Below are positions 39,469-45,452 of a stretch of 64,000 bases of DNA, piece by piece. How positions within the stretch are numbered: the stretch's first letter is position 1; each line of letters opens with the position of its first letter. Position numbers and translations under genes: made by a program. The DNA lies in NCBI GenBank assembly GCA_023935145.1, contig CM043704.1:99619873-99683872 (forward strand), in the 5' to 3' direction. The stretch is from Bretschneidera sinensis (Eukaryota > Streptophyta > Magnoliopsida > Brassicales > Akaniaceae). Under the pieces are notes generated by a model. It did not search any database and was not told the origin of the DNA. It saw nothing but the letters and a program-made list of their open reading frames with translations.

Positions 39469-42400
39469 GATACATAATCAAAAAATTATTTAAATTTTTT
39501 ACTATCTTCCATGAAATATCTATACATATAGAGCATAAAGGCTTAACCACAAACAATAGAAATTATTAAGATAAAAATGGAAAACTGAGAAAAAGTTGAC
39601 ATTAGGCTCATAGCATGTAATTGGGCTGGGCCACTCTACCATCTTAATGTTGATGTCACAATGCGTAAACAACAACTAGGTACAAAAACCAACACCATGC
39701 ATGCATGAAAATCAAACAGCAAAACCTTTTTGGGTCAAATTATCAGGCAGAACAATTACATGATGGTGGTAGCATGCTACTCGTTGAAATTAGTAATTCA
39801 AGGCAAGATTCATAGCACCCACATCTATAAGCTATGTTGGCATAGGCAAAAGATACTTGTGATTTTTATGAGACATAAAATCATAAATAAGTCAATCGAA
39901 GTAATCAAGTTATGCCATTTTCTTTTAAAAGTGAAGGTATAGTATGTTATTCAAAGGCACCAACGGCGTGCCGCCCATGTACAAAAGCAACTATCTACAT
40001 GATAGTGTTTCTATGAAAAAAATTCCCCTCTAACCAGAAAATAAGGGTATTAAGCCACCACTCCTAAAGAGAAGCTATCAACCTTTCCACACCATTAAAA
40101 CTCTCCTATTCCTCTCAATCCAAACCATCCACCAAAAAAATAGTGGAATCAAGGCAATAATCTTCCTTTTTCCTTTAGAAGCTCCAATTCGTTGCAGTGC
40201 CCAAACCTCCTCTTGAGCCGAACCAGTACTAAACCAACAAAGACACAAAACACAAACAGTCATATCCAAAAGTTGGATAAAAAGGGTATTGTGTTTCGTT
40301 TTTTCATCCCTTTTGTGAATAAATGAGGAAAACTTAAGCTAATTCACTCCCCTCATATACATAGCATCTTAAATAAATACGTATTATCCAATTAACCTTC
40401 AAGATATTTGCTATATTATAAGTTTTTTTATAAACAGCCTTTAGGATCTTCAAATTCCAGCGATAAAAATGAATTAGGGTTAGGATTTGATTTAGAAGGA
40501 CTAAGGCTGATTTTGGGATAAGATGTAAAAACTATTGGAGGGTTAATTAAAGCTTTACGTCTGACAAGAATCAACAAAAAGTTTCTTATAAAGAAGAGAA
40601 AGAGAAATTTTTTTATAAGTGAAGAAGAGAAAGATAAACTAGAGAAAATGAATAGAATAAAGATATGTGAACAAAGAATGAGAGAAGACCAAGAAAGAAA
40701 GAATAGAACGTTAGGCAAACAACTTCAAAAAGAGATTCTTTTTTCTCTACAGCTTCAAAAAGAGTTTCAAGCTATAATTTTAGATAAAATGCCATCTCTT
40801 TAGATCCCAACCATTAATTAAAACCCTATTTAGAAACAACAGACAAAGACCAAAATACCTAAACAGCTCACTTATAAGGTGGCATAAATAGTACCTGTGG
40901 CTTTGCGAAAAGTAGCATGAACAGTAACTCTATGGTACATGCTACAGTCATGCTTCTTGACCTACTTAAACTAAAAATAACAAATAAAAAACGCTAAGAA
41001 GATTGTTTGGAAGAAAACAAATCTGTAAATTAAGCCATTAAGACTTTCAACTACCACAGGCACCTTGACATGATCAGTTTAGTTTTCACCACACTATGAA
41101 AATAGCTTATTCCACTCAATTTTTTTTTATCTTCTTCCTTGCAAAACACTTTACCAGCCAATTGGAAGGAGAGTTTCAGTATAAAAAATATATACAAGCA
41201 AAGAGGTACAATAATATCCCAAAAGAAGAAGAAAAACAAAAAAGAAAAGAAGTTGTCGCAATGAAAAAGTCCCATTGGTCAACCAAGTTCGAAAGCTAGT
41301 TTATGGGAGTAAAACCACAGAAGTTTTAGTTGACACATGATACCCTTATCACCAGTCTAATAATCAGAGCAGGAGATGCTTTCAACAAAACTCAACCCAT
41401 AAGTAGTAGGCTTCTTGTTTGCCTGATAATTTCCATGAGAAATGCCCCTATGCAGCCCAATACAAACCCACAGAAACTCCTTATCCCAAATTCAACACAA
41501 GCATTTGCCAACAAAAAGGTCCTAATAATCCAACTTCAATGAATTCACACTGTCTTGTCCCACCATATGATACTTATTTTCCTTGTTCACGCGATTCTAA
41601 TAAAAACCACATGGCATCTTCTTAAGCCAGCAGCACATCCTAGTGTTTTCATTGGCAAAAGCGCCAGGCGAGGCGATTTACTCTTCATGAGGCGAGGCAT
41701 ATGCCTCGGAGGGTTGCGTAAGCTTTCAGGTATTTATTTTCAATATTTAAATTAAAAAAAATTCAGATAATTATTAAAAAAATGATGATAAAAATCACTT
41801 ATCTACATAAATACTTTAAAGAAATGAAAAACCAAGTCTTTTATAAATATTCTAGAAATTTTTTCTACATATAAATTGTAGTGTTCAGTTTCTATTGGCT
41901 TGATGTAATGCACACATTTCACTCAAGCTACAAATTAGTAAACTTAGTATGTACTACTATTAAATACTCCCATGAATCTATCTTTTGCCTCACCTACCCC
42001 ACATCTCAAGATTCTCAACCACACATTTTTTGTCAGGATTCTCAACAACAGATTTGAAGTCCATTACTCCTGTCTTTTCTTCTTCTTCCTTCTTGAAGGT
42101 CAAGGCTAATCTTTTCTTCATTTTTTTCTTTTATCTCTAACCAGGACTTTCTCTTTTCTCCCCCTCTCTATTACTCTTGTCGTCCTTGCATGTCGGGGGT
42201 TGAGAAGTATAAAGACAGAGACAAATTCAACTGCTAAAAGGAACATTGATTGTGTTGATTTGTGCTCAAAAACAATATACCCATTAAGGGTAGCCATGAA
42301 AATCTAAAAGGCCTACGCTTAATTAGAAAAGTGGATGCTCCTACGATAAAGCATACGCCTTTTAGGTGGTATGCCTAAAATCTAACGCTTCAAGGCATTA

Positions 42401-43618
42401 TGTTATCGCCTCGCCCACCCCACAAACACCTTTGAAAACATTAGCACAGCCTACAAAGACACGGTAGAGAGCAGATAGATTAATGGGTAGGCAAAGCACA
42501 CCAAATGAATGTGTGCAACTAGCTTAGTTTAAAAATTCAATTGTACAAGAGACTTGTGAGTTGTGATCGAACTACCTCCCCTTGTGTAGCCTACAACCCA
42601 ATGGGCCTCCAATGAACCCAAAAGAAAAAAGCACACCAAATGAGCATGATATCCCACCCTCAGGTAACCTTGTGATACTTTTACTTATAAAAAAATATTC
42701 AAACAATTCAAAACTACATTCCATGGGAGAGGATTTAAAAGGAACTCAATAGAGACCAGGAGAAAATTAATATACAGTCACAACAAAGGACCCATGGTGG
42801 TGGAAATATATTTTCATTCTAAACTTCAACAGCTTTATCTCTGTTCCTAAACTCCTGATGCCACTAATTCCATTTTAAAGGCATAGTCAGAACATATTTT
42901 TTTCCCAAAAACCTATTTATTTATCTCTGTTCCTAAAATTGCTTGGCTTTGAGTCATCCGCTGCGGTGGAGTAAGGCAGGCCTTCCCGATGATCTGGCAT
43001 GCAGGCCCACGTGTGGGGACGCTTGCAGAGCGTTGAACCATCCTTAAGCATGCTACTTAAGATTTCAGCTTTCTTGTGAAAAATCATTACCCATACAACC
43101 AAATATCAAAATTCCCACCCAGAATTAAGAAACAGAACAAAACTAAAACCATAGAACAAGTAGCCAACAAATACCCATATCAATTCAACAAATGCCTAAC
43201 ATAAAATGAACCCAACATTGAAATTGAGCACTAGAAAATTGTCAAAACAACTAACCCACGAGTATGCAACTCACCAAAATTTATAGGTTAAAAACGGGGG
43301 GAGCGAAAAGGACAACTAAATCAGCAAAAGAGGCAAAGACCCATTTCAAGTTCAGCAATACATTAAATCAACTCGAAGTAATCAATTAAAATTAAAGAAA
43401 CCAAGACCAGAAACATAAAATAAAAATGTGTTCTTTTTCAAAAATAAATAAACATACCCAGCTTCCAAAAGTAGCGGAGTACCCGACCACTTGGCACGAA
43501 CCGCAGCCTGAACGTTCTTGGGTCTTCGATTTTGAGCACTTACCAAACTAACCCCACAAACGCTTAGGCAAACAAGAACGACCAAAACGCAAAACCCAGA
43601 TCTAAAACGGGTCTCCAT
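8172..43618 (-). CDS. UGGT: UDP-glucose:glycoprotein glucosyltransferase, 37 exons, 1657 residues
   Basis: UGGT is the folding sensor of the ER lumen. It adds one glucose from UDP-glucose to high-mannose N-glycans of misfolded glycoproteins so that they re-enter the calnexin/calreticulin cycle. In Arabidopsis the gene is EBS1, found through retention of mutant BRI1. I joined 37 exons whose phases agree throughout and sum to 4974 bases, close to the roughly 1610-residue plant homologue. The start ATG (43618) opens a signal peptide ([20 protein letters not shown] ending VSAQ). The thioredoxin-like sensor region follows, then a GT24 catalytic domain with the metal-binding DAD at residues 1443-1445. 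The C-terminus is KAEL, resembling a K/HDEL-type ER retrieval signal. All introns are GT-AG except introns 11 and 35 (GC-AG). The 35-kb span is due to repeats in introns. No coding break was seen. Confidence 0.95.
8469..8774. mobile_element. Foldback MITE in UGGT intron 36
   Basis: The left arm starting GGTTTGATTTGGC and the reverse complement of the right arm, starting CGTTTGGTTTCAC, match imperfectly for about 150 bases. They share GAAATGGGAATGGAATAGAATT-like and AAAAATGAA blocks. I could not identify a clear target duplication. Confidence 0.6.
8893..9062. repeat. Inverted repeat, possible small MITE, in UGGT intron 36
   Basis: ATTTGGTAGGAATAGGAAAG near 8900 is mirrored by CTTTCCTCTC...TTCTTTCCTACCAA near 9031-9056. 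The arms are short and imperfect, so the element class is uncertain. Confidence 0.45.
9115..9605 (-). mobile_element. 5'-truncated LINE (L1-type ORF2 3' end) in UGGT intron 36
   Basis: The minus-strand frame shows [20 protein letters not shown], matching the zinc-binding reverse-transcriptase tail region (NLQKRGxxLVNRCxxCK) of plant L1-type ORF2. Further down, frames interrupted by stops recall WxxxWNxxxRR and the LINE 3' end. It is dead and same-stranded with UGGT. Confidence 0.65.
9990..10495 (+). mobile_element. LINE 3'-end remnants (two adjacent pieces)
   Basis: At about 10010-10075 the sequence TTGTAAATGGGTTGCACCCC, then CTTGGTGCA, is the terminal segment shared by all the LINE ends in this window. 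At 10317-10495 a second piece contains the NLQKR block and then the same terminal segment (TGGGTTGCACTCACTTGGTGC). Both are on the plus strand, opposite to UGGT, and heavily mutated. Confidence 0.6.
10568..10749. mobile_element. 182-bp MITE with a perfect 10-bp target duplication
   Basis: The ends GGTTCAACTTCCATCCTTTAC (left) and GGATTTGACTTCAATCCTTTAC (right, reverse complement) form TIRs that extend imperfectly for about 60 bases. TTAAGTTTTG occurs directly on both sides (10558-10567 and 10750-10759). A 9-11 base duplication suggests a Mutator-like origin. It lies in UGGT intron 36. Confidence 0.8.
11050..11795 (+). mobile_element. 5'-truncated LINE ORF2 3' end
   Basis: An open stretch at 11050-11277 reads [20 protein letters not shown], typical of the region after the reverse transcriptase in plant L1-type ORF2. 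Downstream, broken frames read [20 protein letters not shown] and then a terminal NKFHPLGA. It is inserted in UGGT intron 36 in the opposite orientation to the gene. Confidence 0.7.
13365..13470 (+). mobile_element. LINE 3'-terminal fragment in UGGT intron 35
   Basis: Only the last 100 or so bases of the LINE family are present (GATTTTGTGGATTTTCTTCA, then a mutated GTTGCATCCTCTTAGTG, then a T/A-rich tail). Confidence 0.5.
14225..14288. repeat. Perfect 20-bp hairpin in UGGT intron 33
   Basis: The arm at 14225-14244 (ATGTTTGGGATTGTCTTTAA) is the exact reverse complement of the arm at 14269-14288, with a 24-base spacer. It is probably a minimal MITE. It will form a stable stem in the UGGT pre-mRNA. 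Confidence 0.85.
15455..15540 (-). mobile_element. LINE 3'-terminal fragment in UGGT intron 30
   Basis: GGCACCAAGAGGGTGCACCC is the reverse complement of the family terminal segment, followed outward by a T-rich tail with ATCAGTAAAG. Confidence 0.5.
15855..15950. repeat. Two imperfect tandem copies of a unit of about 45 bp in UGGT intron 30
   Basis: The unit CACACTT...CTTTTA...AAGTGATAGTA.ACAGCA occurs twice in a row, with a TACAGGCTGTACA start before the first. Confidence 0.6.
16331..16536. repeat. Tandem duplication of 103 bp in UGGT intron 29
   Basis: Copy 1 (16331-16433) and copy 2 (16434-16536) both start TCAATTACTAACTGGAG and differ at only a handful of positions, so this is a recent duplication. 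Confidence 0.9.
17109..26496 (-). CDS. UGGT: UGGT exons 16-28 (middle sensor and beta-sandwich region, residues 713-1297)
   Basis: Exons: 16 26359-26496; 17 26154-26259; 18 25964-26058; 19 25747-25859; 20 25392-25602; 21 25110-25178; 22 24784-24926; 23 22848-22949; 24 21585-21732; 25 18033-18089; 26 17828-17958; 27 17586-17674; 28 17109-17461. Landmarks: exon 16 has [20 protein letters not shown]; exon 19 [13 protein letters not shown]; exon 20 [20 protein letters not shown]; exon 24 [17 protein letters not shown]; exon 26 [19 protein letters not shown]; exon 28, the second largest, has [20 protein letters not shown]. Phases agree at every junction. Introns 22 and 24 are expanded by LINE and LTR-like insertions. 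Confidence 0.92.
18375..19075 (-). mobile_element. LINE 3'-end remnants in UGGT intron 24 (two pieces)
   Basis: At about 18380-18560 AAGGGGTTGCCAACCCATGT and at about 18960-19075 CAAGGGGTTGCCACGCAATT are degraded reverse complements of the LINE terminal segment, each followed by the ACTATCTACA-like block seen in other copies. The DNA between them is unassigned. Confidence 0.45.
19076..20588 (+). mobile_element. Putative non-autonomous retroelement in UGGT intron 24
   Basis: A block of about 66 bases (19604-19669) is repeated directly at 20521-20588 (GATTTGGATCGTTCTATT ... TTATTTTTCCCTAC ... CATCA), as expected of LTR ends. Upstream of the first copy lies an internal imperfect tandem duplication (about 19077-19240 and 19241-19415) and an LTR-like stretch. 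Between the 66-bp copies is the reading frame at 20033-20527. I see no polymerase gene and no convincing primer-binding site, so the class is inferred. A whole second LTR is not visible. Confidence 0.4.
20033..20527 (+). CDS. Acidic reading frame of unknown function within a putative retroelement
   Basis: The frame is open for 164 codons from 20033 without an ATG start (the listed start is TTG) and extends a little upstream in frame. It begins with a Tyr/Cys-rich segment ([14 protein letters not shown]) and continues into a strongly acidic C-terminal half ([14 protein letters not shown] and repeated [17 protein letters not shown]). I do not recognise it. Its position between direct repeats suggests an element-encoded or captured sequence rather than a host gene. 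Confidence 0.3.
   Translation: MKSQYEYECSYCDVHTLNGYDDHSQASPKNLQKVIQLVKECKELCKPPNVLTLRANLGICQSKAFDNETSNDDREDSEEQQEKVLDNESVLSKDEVNNNEEIQVEVAPIESIPCATVLVKPIQQDDELVQYIEYVEQIQNQELTVKLEVVEHIEPVPCDLRRSM
20588..20815 (-). mobile_element. LINE 3' fragment in UGGT intron 24
   Basis: The minus strand resembles the WIIWKxxxRR region of the LINE tail (plus-strand TTCCAAATAATCTAAAAAATG and AGAGGGGGATC), as in the copies at 9.3 and 24.1 kb. It is too decayed for a reading frame. Confidence 0.4.
21127..21439. repeat. Tandem duplication of about 157 bp in UGGT intron 24
   Basis: Copy 1 (21127-21283) and copy 2 (21284-21439) both start CACCTCAACMCTTTCTGC and end in CCTACCCATAGAATAGG. They differ at a few positions. 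Confidence 0.85.
23862..24345 (-). mobile_element. 5'-truncated LINE in UGGT intron 22
   Basis: The minus-strand frame near 24222-24345 reads [20 protein letters not shown], the zinc-binding tail motif of plant L1-type ORF2. Broken frames then resemble [17 protein letters not shown] and end at the [14 protein letters not shown] terminal segment near 23890-23915, with a T/A-rich tail beyond. It is same-stranded with UGGT. Confidence 0.7.
26932..43618 (-). CDS. UGGT: UGGT exons 1-15 (signal peptide and N-terminal sensor region, residues 1-712)
   Basis: Exons: 1 43458-43618; 2 38710-39159; 3 38444-38597; 4 36223-36394; 5 35098-35171; 6 32045-32141; 7 31854-31966; 8 31603-31718; 9 29558-29615; 10 28203-28355; 11 28012-28110; 12 27750-27914; 13 27497-27565; 14 27245-27333; 15 26932-27097. 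Landmarks: exon 1 ends in LLLEAG; exon 2 has [10 protein letters not shown] and [13 protein letters not shown]; exon 3 has [13 protein letters not shown]; exon 4 has [20 protein letters not shown]; exon 6 has [19 protein letters not shown]; exon 11 has [20 protein letters not shown]; exon 12 has RFGVILYST; exon 15 has [11 protein letters not shown]. Exon 11 ends in GAG followed by a GC donor. Confidence 0.92.
29917..30045. repeat. Three tandem copies of a 43-bp unit in UGGT intron 8
   Basis: The copies are 29917-29959, 29960-30002 and 30003-30045. The unit runs from TTTTTTCCTTTTCCTCAGTG to TTTCCTTCAG. They are almost identical and pyrimidine-rich on the plus strand. Confidence 0.92.
30151..30766. 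repeat. Tandem duplication of about 310 bp in UGGT intron 8
   Basis: Copy 1 (about 30151-30466) and copy 2 (about 30467-30766) both begin GCAAACAYTAAGTGTTCAC and end in a TTATTAATCCAAATCA...CTCACAAAACC block. Both include a long purine-rich section. They differ by small indels and substitutions. The apparent minus-strand reading frames here are low-complexity artefacts. Confidence 0.85.
33291..34613 (+). mobile_element. LTR-derived remnant with tRNA-Met primer-binding site in UGGT intron 5
   Basis: The stretch from about 33291 (TGTGATAACG) to about 33934 (CTGCATCA) has LTR character. It is followed at once by TGGTATCAGAGC (33939-33950), the exact plant Copia-type primer-binding site complementary to initiator tRNA-Met. 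A second, diverged copy of the 3' half of the LTR lies at about 34339-34613, starting in the CT-rich tract and continuing through GCTGCCAGAAATTCCAG and ACATTCAAACCCTA. It is followed by GGTTGGTCTT, a degraded PBS-like sequence. No gag or pol remains. Confidence 0.65.
33661..33730. repeat. Compound microsatellite (CT)n(AT)n
   Basis: About 22 CT units pass into about 12 AT units. It lies inside the LTR-derived sequence. The arginine/glutamate-rich minus-strand frame over it is an artefact. Confidence 0.9.
35580..35690 (+). mobile_element. LINE 3'-terminal fragment in UGGT intron 4
   Basis: It contains TTTGTGGGGTTTATCTCCTA, then TACATGGGTTGCACC and ACTTAGTG, then a T/A-rich tail, matching the terminal segment of the other LINE ends. 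Confidence 0.55.
37366..37437 (+). pseudogene. Orphan PUF (Pumilio) repeat exon inside UGGT intron 3
   Basis: A 24-codon open segment on the plus strand reads [17 protein letters not shown], the core of a PUF RNA-binding repeat (plant APUM proteins have LLQDPxANYVIQSAL at the equivalent place). It is flanked by a textbook acceptor (TTTTCAG, ending 37365) and donor (AAG|GTAAGG, GT at 37438-37439). I found no neighbouring PUF exon in either direction, so it is a captured or relict exon and not a gene. UGGT runs on the other strand, so the exon would be antisense in its transcript. Confidence 0.7.
37980..38225 (+). mobile_element. RTE-type LINE 3' end in UGGT intron 3
   Basis: TCCCAAGCCTGG...AAAGAGGAGGGTTG followed downstream by GACCGCAACTAGTTTGGGATTAA and a short TTGAG repeat is the familiar 3' terminus of plant RTE-clade LINEs. 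It differs from the L1-type ends elsewhere in this window. Confidence 0.55.
39427..39468. repeat. (AT)n microsatellite in UGGT intron 1
   Basis: About 19 uninterrupted AT units were read directly. Confidence 0.9.
39948..40300 (-). mobile_element. 5'-truncated LINE in UGGT intron 1
   Basis: The minus-strand frame reads [20 protein letters not shown] then VWIERNRRV, the conserved tail of plant L1-type ORF2 proteins. The 3' end at about 39955-40000 has the terminal segment (CACCAACGGCGTGCCGCCCA on the plus strand) followed by ACTATCTACA. Confidence 0.65.
41641..42443. mobile_element. hAT-like non-autonomous element in UGGT intron 1
   Basis: The left end TAGTGTTTTCA and the reverse complement of the right end TAATGTTTTCA form short TIRs. 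These are followed by subterminal GGCGAGGCGAT-like motifs on both sides (about 41663-41675 and 42405-42415, inverted). The flanks carry GCACATCC (41633-41640) and GCACAGCC (42444-42451), with 7 of 8 bases identical, as expected for the 8-bp hAT target duplication. There is no transposase. Confidence 0.7.
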
Positions 43619-45190
43619 TTGATGTACCAATACAGAAATACAGATTTGAATCTTTACAGATGTTAGGATTCAAAGAGATCCAACATTGATCAACAAGAGA
43701 AGCTTACGGGTTTTGTGCAGTTTTCACTGTCTTTAAGAGTGGTTTTGGGGCAAAGAGACGACCATAAGAGAGACGACTATGTAAAGAGAGAACAAAACCC
43801 CAGTTTTAACGTCTCTATGTTTATGGTCTTTTGTCAATAAATGTAAATTGATTTTGTATTTATGATGTCATTGTTTGACATGGTGCTCCGTGATTGGAGG
43901 TGGACAGAACATACATGTATAGATTTGTTTTCTAGTTTGTTTTATCGAAGGATAATTGCGCTCGAGGTTTTTGAAGTATTCAATTACAAAAATCATTGTT
44001 GGAGTGTCTTTGGTCTGGAAATATTTTGAAAACTTAAATGGTAGTTGTTTAAAAATTTTGGTTATAATTATTATTAAATTTACCTAATGTAAAATAAGTG
44101 TTTTAATATGATGCTTAAATTAGCACCACTCGTCAAATTATCAATTTTGCCACAATGATTTTGAAACTATGATTAAATATTTATTTTGTTTATCAAGTTT
44201 TATTTTGTTCATACATTTATTATAAATAAATTTTAAAATTATATTTCGTTACTTAATTAAACACTTTCATTGAATTTTGAGAGAGTAAAAAAGAGACAAA
44301 CATTTTCACTTTAAGTTGAGTTGAAATTAAGTGCCATGAACACATGCAAATTCAAAGTAAAAAATTTTTGATTGCAAGAGATTTGGTGTTTATATATTAT
44401 GAAAAAATTTCTTCAATATCAAGTTGATTTCTTTATGCTTCTAAAAAACATAATATGTTCAAGGGTTGCATTCATCAACGCTTTTTTTGTTGCATGATAA
44501 CCAGCGTTGAGGTAAAGTTCTAGTGAGTCTTCAATCATAAATCTATAAAAATGTTCAATTGAATCATTAAAAATAGTTTATGGACATGATTAGAACAATT
44601 GGTAGATTTATAATCAAAATAAAATGTTGTCATTACTTATAAGATAAAACATGCAGTTAACTTTGAAGTATCATAAATATCTGGAGATTATTACACAGTG
44701 AATCTCTAAACTACTACCTGTAATATTTAAACCCTCAAACCATCAATATGAGGTTCCTAAACATGTAGTTAACATTGAAAAATATTTAGAAATTATTTCA
44801 CTGATAAAATATGTCATATATCATTATATGTCTTAATTTCAACCATAAAATTGAATGAAACAAATTGTTAAGGAATTTATTGCAAGTTTTTTTGAACTGT
44901 TATCAAAACAGTTGTGAATAATACTTACAAAAACAATTTGTATAAGAAAAAATATATATTTTTTATCTTATCATCTTGAGGTATATGAAAACACTGCATG
45001 TTATTTCAATTTCTTGTTTTTTGTATTTAATAATTAAAAAAGTGTTTAATATTTCACAAAGATCGTTTCATGTTTTTCAAAATTGAACAACTTTTTGAAG
45101 TTAGTGATATTATAAAGGAAACAAATATTAATGTCAAAGAAATAATATTTCTTTTTGAAATGATAAAAGTATTTTGTATTTAATTGAACA
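43619..45190. other. UGGT leader/promoter side and AT-rich intergenic DNA
   Basis: The 200 bases upstream of the UGGT ATG are less AT-rich and should contain its 5' untranslated region. Beyond about 43820 the DNA is very AT-rich with no gene or clear element. Confidence 0.4.
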
Positions 45191-45249
45191 AAAATATCTG
45201 ACATTAAAACCCACTCATCTAAAGAACTTTTGTTGAAACTGATGTCAGC

Positions 45250-45450
45250 AATATTATTATCCATTATATAACTAGTTTCTGTGGTTCGTCTGTGAAGCCT
45301 ACTTACCATATAGGGGCTACTCTGTTTGGCATTAAGGAGATTATGAAGTTTTTTATGGTCTGTGATATTAAAAAGGTCCATAGGGCTAATGTTTTCGCAG
45401 CTCGTACTTTGTCTGTCTATGCTAGAAAACATTATGTTGACTATTTTGCT
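45250..45450 (+). pseudogene. Probable LINE RNase H domain fragment
   Basis: The plus strand at about 45297-45450 reads THIGATLFGIKEIM-like sequence (as seen: YHIGATLFGIKEIM) and then KKVHRANVFAARTLSVYARK, ending at a stop near 45452. The spacing of IG, IK, V-R-AN-A-L-YAR matches the C-terminal RNase H domain of some plant LINE polyproteins. It is short and isolated. The 128-codon minus-strand frame over the same bases is taken to be its shadow. Confidence 0.35.
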
Positions 45451-45452
45451 TA

